Assembly (NCBI GenBank): GCA_032717465.1
Contig: CM064732.1
Coordinates: 32,649,138-32,713,137, forward strand
DNA: 64,000 nucleotides
Direction: 5' to 3'
Origin: Coenobita brevimanus
Taxonomy: Eukaryota > Arthropoda > Malacostraca > Decapoda > Coenobitidae
The notes below the pieces were generated by a model. It was not told the origin of the DNA. It was given only the letters and a program-made list of their open reading frames with translations, and searched no databases. A program made the translations under genes and the position numbers. Every line of letters begins with the position of its first letter. The stretch's first letter is position 1. This document shows positions 32,632 through 44,100 of this stretch, in pieces.

Positions 32632-33425
32632 TGTTACATAGCTTATGATTTCATCATCCTTTGTGTAATTTTAACGCACAGTATGCTGCATGTTTGATCA
32701 CGAGCGTGTTCTGCCTCAGTCCCCTCCTTCTACCGTTTTAGTAGAGTAAGTCGTCCTTTCTGTTGTTCAGAGCAGGATTGTCAGCTCTTTGTCCCCTATG
32801 GCTTCATTTGCGCGTCCTTCTTACAAGTTGTATCAAGCTCTGCTGGCCCCTATATAATGAGCTCAGTTTCTACATTAATTGCCACTTAGATCTACTCCTT
32901 ATTTTGTTCACATCTCTGTCCTCCCCTGTACAGTTATTATTGTGAGTGCTCAGGAAGTCTCCAACCATCTAGCAGCTGTGTAATTTGAGTATAAGTGTTA
33001 TTGCATTTTGTTCTTGTACTGTATAGCATAAGTTGTTAATTCTTAGGCCTAGTAAGGTTTTTGTAATTTATGTAAGGTTATTGTCAGCCATCATTAATAA
33101 TATTTTGTATCTGTAATAATATATCTTGCATTAACTGAGCATTATCCAGTGTATTGTCATTTTATCAGGGCTGACTAAGATAAATTTACTCATGCTAATT
33201 TCGTGTTAATAGAGGCTATTGCAGTTAACCATATATTTAATTGTTTTTTGCCATTACATAATCCTTATGAGTCCTGAATGTTTTGTTGTTAGTTTGAGCA
33301 TTAAACTTTAACTTGTAATTTAGCTAACTCTTTTGTTTTGAACCTGGAACTTTACGGGACAGTAGTGATTTTTAGTATTCTCACTTAAAGTGTACATTAT
33401 CTTTCGCTGTTCCGTATCCGTAACA
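32632..33425 (+). repeat. 3' LTR of Gypsy 1
   Basis: 794 bp, near-identical to the 5' LTR. Differences include TGTTACATAGCT against TGTTACACAGCC, a 5-bp deletion in the TAATATACTATATC region, and a TCCGTA duplication just before the terminal TAACA. Confidence 0.92.
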
Positions 33426-33468
<43 letters not shown>

Positions 33469-33470
<2 letters not shown>

Positions 33471-34030
33471 AGTTAGACCAGTGTGTTGGACTGCTCTGTT
33501 CTGGGGATATTGGTATAATATAGTAGTTTATCTGCCACACATGAGTTAATGTTTATTGTCAGCACATGATAGATTTATTAGGTTGTTATTTTGAGATTGC
33601 TATTATTTATAAGAATTGCTGATTTAGAATCACTGTTATTGCCCAAGGTAATGTCACATGTTATATTAGTGCCAAGAGTCTGTCTTTATTTTTATGCCAG
33701 GTCTTTATTGCAACCCTCAGTAGTTTTACAACCCAATGGCCAGATTGGAACTTTAGGATAACTTCTGTAAGACCTAGTTTGACAATCCTGTTCGAACCTG
33801 TTTGATTTTGTTCTTTTAGCTTTAAGCTGGTTTAAATAAATTAATTTAAGTTTTTAATTGCCTATTTCATTCCCCCTTATCGTCATTGGTATATGGTTTA
33901 CACTTGATTACTATTTTCCCCCTTTTAAGCTTACGGCTTGGTGTGGCTAGCCACCACTTGTTATTCTAAAATTTCTGTTGCACACTTTACAGGAAATCAG
34001 ATAGTCTTTTAGTCCCACCATGTCATAACA
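33469..34030 (+). repeat. 5' LTR of Gypsy 2, right part only
   Basis: Starts at TGAGTTAGACCAGTGTGTTG directly after a TA array and ends CATGTCATAACA. It aligns along its length with 53342-53901. The left third of the LTR (which should resemble 39233-39569) is missing, presumably lost at the TA array. Confidence 0.75.
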
Positions 34031-34033
34031 AAG

Positions 34034-34051
34034 TGGCAACCTTGCCACGAT
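34034..34051 (+). promoter_or_regulatory. Primer-binding site of Gypsy 2
   Basis: TGGCAACCTTGCCACGAT three bases after the LTR, corresponding to TGGCGACCTCGCCAGGAT in Gypsy 1. Confidence 0.6.
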
Positions 34052-34329
34052 TGTCAATACTAGGTTTTGTAGGGTCACTCCAGCCAACCCCCATCTCCCT
34101 CTTCCCACCCTCCGGGGGGCCCACCCACCCCTGCCCAAACACGCATCAGTCTCTGTCCAGCTTTGTGCATGACAATGGTGCTGACGTGGCAGTAAAGTGC
34201 AGGCATTTACAGTGCCTTTTACCTACTTCACTGAACACAGAGTGGGTATTTATCATCAAGACTAAGTAAGCTGTCATAGTCCCTGAGGGCTGTATATTTA
34301 CTTGTTGGTGTGCTGAGCCTTTAGCAGTC

Positions 34330-35380
34330 ATGGAAGGAGATGCTCATGCACGTGTAAATTTCCCACCTGTGCTTGAGAGTGTTGTAGAGTCAGAGCCTCA
34401 ACCCCCTCATCCTAGATCAGAAGATCAGGGTTCCCCTGTCTCTAATAGATTTTTGCAGGATGTCAGGTTGGTGCAAGCTAAGTGGGAACATGAGGTTCAG
34501 ATGGAGCAAATGAAGCTAGAGGTAGAGCAGGCAAAGATAGAGCATGCTAGAGAATAGGCAGAGCAAGCTAGAGAACACACAAAAATAGAGCAGGCAAAGA
34601 TGGAGAGAGCTAGAGAACAGGCAGAGCAAGCTAGAGAGCAAGCCAAGTTAGAACAGGTGATGTTAGAGCGGCAGGCAAAGAGAGAACAGCCGAAGTTAAA
34701 ACAGCAAGCAAAGATAGAAGAGGCGAAGTTAGAGCAGCAGGCAAAGATAGAACAGGCGAAGTTGGAACAGTTAGAACAGCAGGCAAAGATAGAACAGATG
34801 AAGTTAGAACAAATGAAACTTGAGCATGAATATTGTATGAGATCCTCAGAAGGCCAAACAAATTCTTCCCATTCCTTCTGAGGTTTTAATACTACTGATC
34901 CCACTAAATTAGTACCTCCTTTTGACAAGACCCTTGTTTTGGAGTTCTTCTCACGTTTCGATGAAATTGCCTCTGGAAGTAAGTGACCTAAATACCGATG
35001 GCCTACCCTAGTTCATACTGTACTTAGAGGCAAGGCCCTCAGAGTGTTTGACAGCTTAAGTTTTCAAGAACGTTCAGATTATGAAGTTTTGAAGAGCTTG
35101 GTTTTACGTGCTTATGAATTAAGACCTGAGGCATACCGTCAGCGGTTTAGGAAAGCTAAGAAACGCTACCTGGAGTCTTACTTAGAATTTGCTAAGCATG
35201 TGACTGACACTTTCCAAATGTGGATTTGAAGTGCAAACGTGGCAGATTGCAATAACCCAAGCTGTACTAGGTTGAGGGATGTTGTAATCTTTGAGAATTT
35301 CATGGATAAATTAGACAGTGAATTAAGGATTCATTTATCAGACAAGCAAATTTAATAGTGTCTGAAGCAGCTGTCATTAC
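34330..35380 (+). pseudogene. Gag of Gypsy 2, broken, with long coiled-coil repeat
   Basis: Starts MEGDAHARVNFPP at ATG 34330. An in-frame TAG at 34555 and later stops break it. From about 34500 to 34830 the DNA is a minisatellite of AAGATAGAACAGGCGAAGTT-like 33-bp or related units, encoding AKIEQAKLEQQ repeats, a probable coiled coil. The downstream capsid part (VLRAYELRPEAYRQRFRKAK, LEFAKHVTDTF, ENFMDKL) parallels the SCAN-like domain of Gypsy 1. Confidence 0.75.
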
Positions 35381-37680
35381 TGATGATTATGTCTTGCATA
35401 AATATGGGAATGAACCTAAGGAATTCTCTAGGAACTTCCCCTCTAAGAAGTATACCCCACAGCAGAGTAACCAACATTTGGGTAAGCCAGACTTAGCCGT
35501 TAATTCCAAACCTAATCCCTCTTCTGTGCCCTCTAATATCTCATCTAGTTCTTTCAGGCACCCATATCACTTTTGTACTTATGGCAAGCGTCAAGGTCAC
35601 AGTGTTGAAAAGTGTTTCAAGAAGAATGATCCGTCTAAGCCCGTCAGCCTTGTTGGAGGTGGACCAGTGGTGACTCCTGTATGCCCTTCAGGCCAAAAAG
35701 TGGCTGGAGAGTCTTGTGTTTCTCCCTCCTCTCAATCTGTCATTTCAGAGATTGGGGATATGGAGCCCGCTGTTGAATTGCAGGCGTGAGGTGGTATGCC
35801 CCTACCAGTTCCTGATGCCACTTCACGTTCTGGAGACATTGTCCAGGCGGCAGTTAGCAGTTCTGCCCATGCTTCTTTTGCTTCATATTTGTTTTCTGGC
35901 ATGGTAATGTTGGACAGAGCAGAATTTCCGTGAAGATTCTGCGTGACACTGGAGCGTCACTTTCATTGTGGGTAAACCCTGAAACTAAAGTCCCAACTAA
36001 GGAGTTTGTTATGATTCAAGGAGTTACTGGTGTGAAGGAAATCCCTGTGGTCACTGGAGGCTTGAAATGTAACCTGTTTGAAGGGCAAGCGTGCCTCAAA
36101 CTAGTTGACTCTCTTCCTCTTGAAGGTGTTGACCTGCTACTGGAAAATGACTTGGCAGGTGAGAATAAGTGTATCGCCCCTTTATTGTCTGAGATGCCTG
36201 TGCGTCATGATCCTCCACAGATGTGCTTCCAGTATGCGCTGTGACCAGATCTATGGCACAGACAGAGCAGAGCAGAGACAACGTGTCACTCAGAGAAGGG
36301 GAGTCTGGTGATCCTTCGGCCATAATGGAAACTAACCTGGAGAAGGCGACCAAGGACACCGATAATTGCTATTCCCTGGAAGATATGTTCATGAATATAC
36401 CAGATGATACATCTCCTGTTCCTGTCGAGGAGGTGAGTGTTGAGAGATTGAAGGAGTTGCAGGCAGGTGATCCAGAGATTCAGAGGCTGAAGTTAGCTGC
36501 AGTGGAGGATTGCTATGTCGAAAAAGGGGGTTGCTTTTAGGTGAAGGAGTATTGTGGAGGTGCTGGTATCCCCCGTATGTTAATGTTGACAATGGAATGT
36601 GGGATTGTCATCAGATTATTGTGCCCAGTGCTTGTAGGAACTTGTTGGAGTTGGCTCACTGTACTCCGTTTTCAGGCCACATGGGTGTTAGGAAGACACT
36701 AGAGTGGCTGTGTGCAGAGTTCTACTGGCCGCATATGGCAACAGTTGCGGCCCAGTTTGTGCAGTGCTGCCATACTTGCCAGATGGCGGGGAAGCATAAT
36801 CAATCCATAGCTAAGTTGCCTCTCATTCCCATTCCTGCCTTTGACCCTCCATTTACTCGTATTATAGTTGATATGGTGGGACCCCTGCCTCCTACATCCA
36901 CTGGTAATAAGTACCTGTTAACTATAATCGACTCTTCCACTAGATACCCTGAGGCTATTCCTGTTCGTTCCCTGAAGGCTAGAACAGTTGTTCAGGCATT
37001 GCTTGATTTCTTCACTAAGTTTGGGTTGCCGAGGGAGATTCAGTCTGGGACAGAGTCTAATTTTCTGTCAAATGCCTTCCAGCAGTCCATGGCCCAATTT
37101 TGTATTGTACATGTGAAGAGCAGCGCATACCATACCGAGAGCCAAGGTGTCCTAGAAAGATACCACAAGACCCTTAGAGACGATGCTTCAGAAGTATTGC
37201 GTGGAACACTCCAAGGACTGGGATAGAGGAGTGCCATTCCTCCTGTTTGGCACCCGTGAGGTTCCTCAAAAGAGTTTGGGTTTCTCCCCAAATGAGCTAG
37301 TATTTGCCCATAAGGTAAGAGGCCCATTGTCCATCATTAAAGAGGCTTGGTCTAGTGATTCCACCATGAGCCACAGTGTACTTGAGTTTGTTAGTGATTT
37401 CAAGAACAGGATCTCTAAATGCTTATAAGTGGCTAGAGAGAACATGAAACAGGCTCAAGCCAGTATGAAGAGGTGGTATGATAAGAAAGTTCATTTGCGA
37501 AAATTTAAGGTTGGTGATGAAGTGTTAGTGCTATTGCCTCTTCAAGGACAGCCTCTTGCTGCTAAGTTCTGTGGCCCTTATCCGGTGGTGCGTAAAGTGG
37601 GTAGTACTGATTACTTAGTGGAGACACCAGACAGATGTAAGAAACATCAACTTTCCCATGTTAACATGCTGAAACCTTAA
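35358..37680 (+). pseudogene. Gypsy 2 CCHC remnant, protease and integrase
   Basis: FCTYGKRQGHSVEKCF at about 35573 is the zinc knuckle with its second Cys changed to Gly. LRDTGASLSLW (35935) is the protease. Integrase pieces follow in several frames: LELAHCTPFSGHMGVRKTL with FVQCCHTCQMAGKHN (zinc ligands), VDMVGPLPPTSTGNKY, then IQSGTESNFLSN where the second catalytic Asp of QSD is Gly, SQGVLERYHKTL (Glu kept), and FCGPYPVVRKV (GPY/F-like). Frameshifts near 36240, 37190 and a stop at 37426 break the chain. Confidence 0.8.
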
Positions 37681-39195
37681 TACCGTACTCCAGATTCCCC
37701 TGTACCTGTGCATCTAGTCTCGCTTGAACAGAGTGAGGAGGTTCCCGGTGGTTTGGTAACCCAGGAACAAAATGAGGAGTACTTTGACTTTGATACTGCA
37801 AGTGCCTGGCAGAGCAATGCTGAGGCCGTCATTTCCCTTGCTGAAAAGGTTTCACATTTGCCAGATCAGTCTGAACCACTATTAACACTTCTTTCTTCAT
37901 TTAAGGATGTATTTGGTAACTCCCCTGGGCGGACAACCTGGATCGAGCATGATGTCGACGTGGGTGACTCACCCTCCATTAAGCTGCCACCTTATCGTAT
38001 CTGCCCCAGGCGCTTAGGAGTCATCTGCCAGAAGCTGAAGTACATGCTGGACAACGGTCTTGTCTCCCCGAGTGTGAGCCCGTGGGGCTCCCCTGTGATG
38101 CTGCAGTCCAAGCCTGATGGGACAGTGAGATTTTGCATCAACTACCACAGAGTCAATGCCTTGACTAGGACCGATACATATCCCCTGCCTCGACTGGAAG
38201 ATTGTGTTGACCACATTGGTACGTCCCACTACATTACTAAGCTGGATTTTAAGAAGGGTTTCTGGCAGGTTCCCTTGATAAAACGAGCAAAAGAAGTTTC
38301 GTTAATTGTTGTAATGTGATGCCATATGGGATGAAAAATGCCCCCACTACCTTTTAGAGACTTATGAACAGAGTTTTTAGTGGGCTTCCAAACTGTGTGG
38401 TGTACTTGGATGATGTAGTAGTGTTCAGTGATACTTGGGAAGACCACCTAGAACAATTAAAAATTTTGCTTTCAAGGCTTTCCGAAGCTCATCTTGTAGC
38501 TAACTTGACGAAGTGTGAATTTGTTCAGGCTCAAGTTCAGTACCTTGGCTACGTGGTTAGTCATGGTCGTGTTTGTCCCCCTTCTTCAAAGGTGGAGGCA
38601 ATTAAGAACTTTGCAGCACCGAAAACCAGGCGTGAGCTTCAAAGGTTCCTGGGTACTGTTGGATAATACCGACGGTTTATTATGACCTTTTCAAGTGTTG
38701 TGGACCCACTGACAGATTTAAAGAAAGAAAAGAAATTCTGTTGGACTGAGGATTGTGAAAATGCTTTTAATTCTGTAAAGGGAATTTTGTATTGTTAGCC
38801 TTTGATTCTTGCTCCTAATTTTTCAAGGCCTTTCAAACTGGCTGTTGATGCCAGCAATGTAGGAGTAGGAGCTGTACTTCTACAGGATGATGATATGGCC
38901 ATAGAACATCCTGTCTGCTATTTCAGTAAAAAGTTCTCTAAGGTTCAACACAATTATTCGGTTGTTGAAAAGGAACTACTTGCTCTGATCCTTGCCCTGC
39001 TGAATTTTTCTGTTTATATACCTGCTTTTGGGCTGGCAGTCACTGTTTACACCGATCATCACCCTTTATAGTTTCTAATCCAGTTAAAAGGTAAAAATTA
39101 AAGGCTATACTCTGCAAGAGTATAACCTGAACATAGAGCATGTCAAGGGGGTTGATAACGTGATTGCCGATTCCCTGTCGCCCTCTTGAGAATGA
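37681..39195 (+). pseudogene. Gypsy 2 RT and RNase H
   Basis: RT pieces: VDVGDSPSIKLPPYR, WGSPVMLQSKPDG, FCINYHRVNALTRTDTYPL, TKLDFKKGFWQVPL, then after a frameshift MPYGMKNAPTTF, VVYLDDVVVFSDTWEDHL (YLDD kept) and RRELQRFLGTVG. RNase H: KLAVDASNVGVGAVLLQDDD, YSVVEKELLALILALLNF, VYTDHHPL and a decayed NVIADSLS end. Several stops, e.g. TAG at 38355 and TAA at 38664. The frame then runs out before the purine-rich stretch at 39222-39232. Confidence 0.8.
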
Positions 39196-39232
39196 ATTTT
39201 CCCTCAGAAAAATCCTTTCTTAGGTGTGGGCA

Positions 39233-39569
39233 TGTTACGTGTGGCCGATATACATTGCTTATATTCATATGTAATATTCAGAATCTTTAATATTCATTTA
39301 TTAGTACCATGCTTAGCGTTCTGTGAACTGAGTTTATAAATATCAGATCATAGGAAACAGCCTGGCCCAGCTGTGTGTAGATGTTTTTAAGAGCTGTTTT
39401 GAACCTGTGTCTGCTCACGGTTTCGACCTTGAGTTTTTGTTCTGCCCTTCTAGCTTCATTGAGTTGCGCTTCTTGCTTCTCTGAGTTACCCTTCTTGCTT
39501 TCCTGAGTTAACCTTCTTTCTTCTTTGAGTTTGTCTACTTAAGTCAGGCTGGGACTACCACGAGGTGAC
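39233..39569 (+). repeat. 3' LTR of Gypsy 2, left part
   Basis: Starts TGTTACGTGTGG after AGGTGTGGGCA. TGTTACG pairs with the CGTAACA that ends the other piece at 53901. It is cut at about 39570, where delta LINE copy 1 begins. Contains degenerate GAGTTNCNCTTCTTGCTTC-like repeats at 39460-39530. Confidence 0.65.
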
Positions 39570-39839
39570 GCTTAGGATTAGCTAGTACTAATTTTCCTCC
39601 CTACCCTTGCTAGAGATATAGTAAGTGTCTATATCTATTTACTAAGATTACCTTTGCTTACTCGCCCACGGAGGGTCTCCCCCACTGATCGCTCTGGGGT
39701 GTGAAGTAACACGGTCAGGCCTCTCTGGAGTGGTTTGAGAGGGCAATCTTAGCCATAGGTGTGTTGTCCTGGTTTTTTTTGTCCCTTGTTTGTTTTTTCT
39801 CTTTCTTCCCACTTCCCCCTTTAGGGGGAAGTGGTCACT

Positions 39840-41178
39840 ATGGCGGACGCCACTGCTGCCTCCCACCCCCTTCAGGGGGGGAGGTAGTCCTGACCGACCC
39901 CCGACTGTCTCACGGACGGACTACCCCCAGACTGAACAGCCCCGGACACGCCCTCTGCTAGACATTGATGTAAAAAATGCGAGTTTTGTTTTGTTGCACG
40001 CGGTTGGTTCTACTCCCCTGTCCAGCCTCAATCCCTTCATTATCAAGAAGGTGATTGATGGATGTGCAGGAGAGGTAGAACAGGTCAAAAAACTTGCTAG
40101 CGGAGATCTCCTAGTAAAGACTGCAAACTCGTCCCAGGTTAAGGATTTGATGAATATGAGCAAATTCCATTGCTATGATGTTGTGCCGACGATCCCTCAC
40201 TCCATGAATTCCTGCAAGGGAGTCATCTCTTGCAGGGACCTCATGGTCATGGAAGAGGACGACATCATACGTGAGCTTGCTCATGAAGATGTAATTGAAG
40301 CCCGTTTCATCACGAGCTTTTCCGAGGGCATGAGGACGAAAACGGCAACGGTTATATTGACTTTCAGTAAAGTGACTCTCTCAACCCATATCAAAGTGGG
40401 GTATGAAATTGTTAACGTAAGGACATACATCCCTAACTCACTTGGTTGTTTATGATGTCAGTTATATGGACACCGTGAAAAGTCTTGTCGGGCTTCTCAA
40501 TCAGTCTGTGGCAAGTGCGCAACGCAAGGTCATGATGCTGACCATTGCACATCAGAGGGTGTCAGCTGCTTTCACTGCAAGGGTGCTCACTTCACTGCCT
40601 CTAGGGATTATCCCAAGTGGAAGGAGGAGAAAGAGGTCTGTGCGGTGAAGGCGACTGAGGGCATCTCTTTCTACGAAGCAAGGAAAAAGGTGAAGGAGTT
40701 GCATGCAACTCCCACACCGAATAGGTCCTATGCTTCGGCAGTGATGTCCCGCCCTGTGATGTGCACTGTGGAGACGCAGACTGATCTCGTGCTTGTTAAT
40801 CAAGTCACCCACTCTACCTTCACCTCCACCTCTAAACCTCCTGTACGATTCAACTCTCTAACTGACCTCCCTAAAGCTTCATCATACTCACAGGCCACTG
40901 CTGCTTCTCAGTCAGTCAAGCCTAAATCGAAGCCTGACAAGACTGTAAAACATAACTTCACCACCCTTTCAAAGCCACGTCCTCATGTCCTCCCTGCTCC
41001 TAGCCCAGCGAGGGAGAGGAAGAATAGATCTTCCTCGTTGGAATCTGGGAGCCTTGTTATTGATGACAATATGGAGGTTTCCGTCAGCAAGCACCGGGAA
41101 AGGTTCCCCGGTAGCCACTCGCCTGGTTGCGGGGGGCATAAAAAAACTAAACACACTGGCCCCCCTCGTAAATCTTAA
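39840..41178 (+). pseudogene. Delta copy 1 ORF1 (Gag-like CCHC protein), broken
   Basis: The ATG at 39840 (MADATAAS) is in a different frame from the rest because of a 1-bp insertion in a C-run near 39870. The main frame reads VKNASFVLLHAVGSTPLSS, KKLASGDLLVKTANSSQ, IPHSMNSCKGVISCRDLMVM and VGYEIVNVRTYIPNSLGC, then an in-frame TGA (40453-40455). It resumes with CQLYGHREKSC, CGKCATQGHDADHC and CFHCKGAHF, three zinc-knuckle-like motifs typical of LINE ORF1 proteins. It ends with a basic C-terminus and TAA at 41176-41178. ORF2 continues in this same frame. Confidence 0.8.
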
Positions 41179-44100
41179 ACCGCCGCATTCACTATACTAC
41201 AGTGGAATTGTAGTGGTATTGGGAATAAGTTACACAATATAGCAATCTTGCTTTCTATACACAGGCCAGATGTTGTTTGTTTACAGGAGACGCGCCTGGA
41301 GGATCACCCTGATCCTCCACAGTTCAAACACTACCACTCGTATAGAAGATATGAAGGTCACGGAGTAGCCATATACACACACAAATCACACCCACAAACG
41401 GAAGTAATTCTAAATTCTACTCTGGAAGCGGTCGCATGCAGAGTAAAATTTAGTAACACGTATCTGTCTATTTGCTCTCTGTGCTGTCCTCCACATGGCC
41501 CCATTGATAGTGATGCTTTAAATTCACTAGTGGAACATCTCCCTGGGAATAAGTTAGTGTTGGGCGATTTTAACGCCCATCACTATCAATGGGGTAGCTT
41601 GAGGATTGATGGTCGTGGGGAGCAAGTAGCCGACCTAATACTACAGTCCAACCTCTGTCTTCTGAACGATGGTAGAGCGACTCGTGTACATGATCGTACT
41701 GGTAACTTTTCGGCCATTGACTTATCTTTGGCCTCCCCTGGTATACATCAAGATCTCTCATGGGACCCTTACGACGACTCCTTGGGAAGTGATCATTTAC
41801 CCATCTGTCTTTCTTATACATGCGACATCATTTCGGACCCTCCACCTCCAAAATTTAACTATAAGAAATCAGATTGGGGATCCTTCTCAAGGATCGCCAA
41901 TTTAGATATATCTGGGGAGACCATAGATGTTAAGGTCGAAAATATAACAACTTCCATATTACACGCAGCTGAGGCTGCTATTCCCAAGACTTCCACAGTT
42001 CAAGCGAACCATAGAGCACATTGGTGGACGCCGGATTGCCGACAAGCATTAAGAAAACGCAATAGGAGATACAGGATTTTTGATAGTCAGCCCACTGAGG
42101 AAAATTTTATTGCATACAAACAGGCACGGGCTGAGGTAAGGAAAATAATAAGAAGGGCCAAACGTGACTCCTGGCGGTCCTTTGTGCCCACGGTGACACG
42201 TACAACACCATTACATAAAGTCTGGTCCACCATAAGAATATTAAATAATAAAGGCCAATATTTTCCAATCACCACCCTTCAGGTTAATAACAACATCTAT
42301 GACGAGCCCGTGGACGTTGCTAACATCCTCGCCAGGAGTTTTTCTCATGTATGTAGCTCAGCCAATTATGACCCGCGTTTCCAACATCATAAACGCACGG
42401 CTGAGCTACAGATATTAGACTTTGCCACAGAAGACGTAGACTCCCCGTACAACCAAGAGTTTACGCTAGATGAACTGCTCCTTGCCCTTAAATCCTGTAA
42501 AGACACCAGCCCTGGACCAGACACCATCACGTACGGTATGATCCAGCATCTTAATCAGGACAACTTGATTAAGATGTTAGCATTGTACAATGAGATTTGG
42601 GCATCTCGAACGTTCCCAAACTCATGGCACTTTGCGCACGTCATACCAATACCCAAAGAGGCTGGTTGTCTTATGAATCTCACTTCATTTCGTCCTATTG
42701 TGTTGACTTCTTGTCTATGTAAGGTCATGGAACGTATGGTTAACAATAGGCTTCTTTTTGTTTTAGAGTCGAAGAATTTGTTAAATGATCAACAATGTGG
42801 CTTCCATAAATACAGAAGTTCACTAGATCATTTAATGAATTTGGAGCATTGTATTGCAGAGGCATTTGCCAATAAAGAATTCATGATAGGGGTGTTCTTG
42901 GACATTCATAAAACCTATGAAATGACATGGCGACACGGTATACTAATGAAGCTCTATGCTTATGGTTTAAGAGGAAATTTGCCTGTTTTTATTTCAAATT
43001 TCTTAAGGGACAGAACTTTCTCTGTCAAATTACCCCGTAACGTAACATCGGATATATTTATCCAGGAAAACGGGGTGCCACAGGGAAGTGTGCTTAGTCC
43101 TACTTTATTTAGTATTATAATCAATGATATTCTGTCATCAGCTCCCATCCCGAGGAATCTTAAATACTCGCTCTACGCTGACGATTGTGCAATATGGCAC
43201 TCTTCCCGTAATGCACAATTTTCGGCTGGGCAGATTCAAGCAGCCTTTGGCTCCATCCACCAATGGGCCTTGCAGTGGGGATTTAAGTTTTCCGTATGTA
43301 AGTGTGCCGCAATAGTCTTCACTAATCGTAACGTACCTAATTTGTGCTTAACTTTGGATAATCAGGCGGTACCTTTTCAAAATTCTGTAAAATTTTTAGG
43401 AATACATTTTGATTGTAGAATGAATTTTAAACTTCACGTTAATACTTTGCTTCCTCGTTGTGATAAACTGTTAAATGTCCTCAAGTACCTAGCGGGTACT
43501 ACCTGGGGTGCCGACAGAAAATCTTTATTAATGGTGTATAAGTCCCTTATTCAATCGAAGCTAGACTATGGCGCACAGGTGTATGGCTCGGCATCCGATG
43601 CCACGCTGAAAGGATTGGATGTGTTACAGAATAAATGTTTGCGAATGTGGCTTGGAGCCGTCCGGTGTACCCATGTGATTCGTATGGAAGTGGAGGCGAA
43701 TGTGCCTCCCCTCCGTATTCGCCGTGACCACCTGGCCTTGTCCTACGGCATAAGGACATTCAGGAAATGTAATATCGGCAATGTGGCCTGTACCCCCCTG
43801 CGTCAATACCACCACCTTCTGCGGGTGGTGCGTCGGCCACTTGCCGTTCGCCTCTACTTACTGAGTGAGGAGCTTGGTGTGGACCCCAGTGACTGTGACA
43901 AGTGGGTGTTTAAAAAGATAGCGCCTTGGGAGCCACCCGGCTTTACAGTGGATGTCTCATGGCTCCCAGCACCAAAGGCCAAGGCGCCGGAGGCGGAGGT
44001 CCACCACTTGTTTCGTAACATCATTGTTCGTCACTTGGGGTCCCATCAATTGTACACCGACGGCTCCAAGTCGAGTGAATGTGTGGGTGCCAGTGTGTGG

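Larger units (their letters stand above)
27175..33425 (+). mobile_element. Gypsy LTR retrotransposon 1, Gmr1-like (integrase before RT)
   Basis: A 6.25-kb element with 5' LTR 27175-27966 and 3' LTR 32632-33425, about a dozen differences apart by eye, so a fairly recent insertion. Both LTRs begin TGTTACA and end GTAACA. ATAC precedes and follows the element (27171-27174, 33426-33429), a 4-bp target duplication inside a TA array. The internal order is Gag, CCHC, protease, integrase, RT, RNase H, PPT. Ordinary Gypsy has integrase last. The reversed order is known from the Gmr1 group. Pol has two in-frame stops and a frameshift after Gag. Confidence 0.93.
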
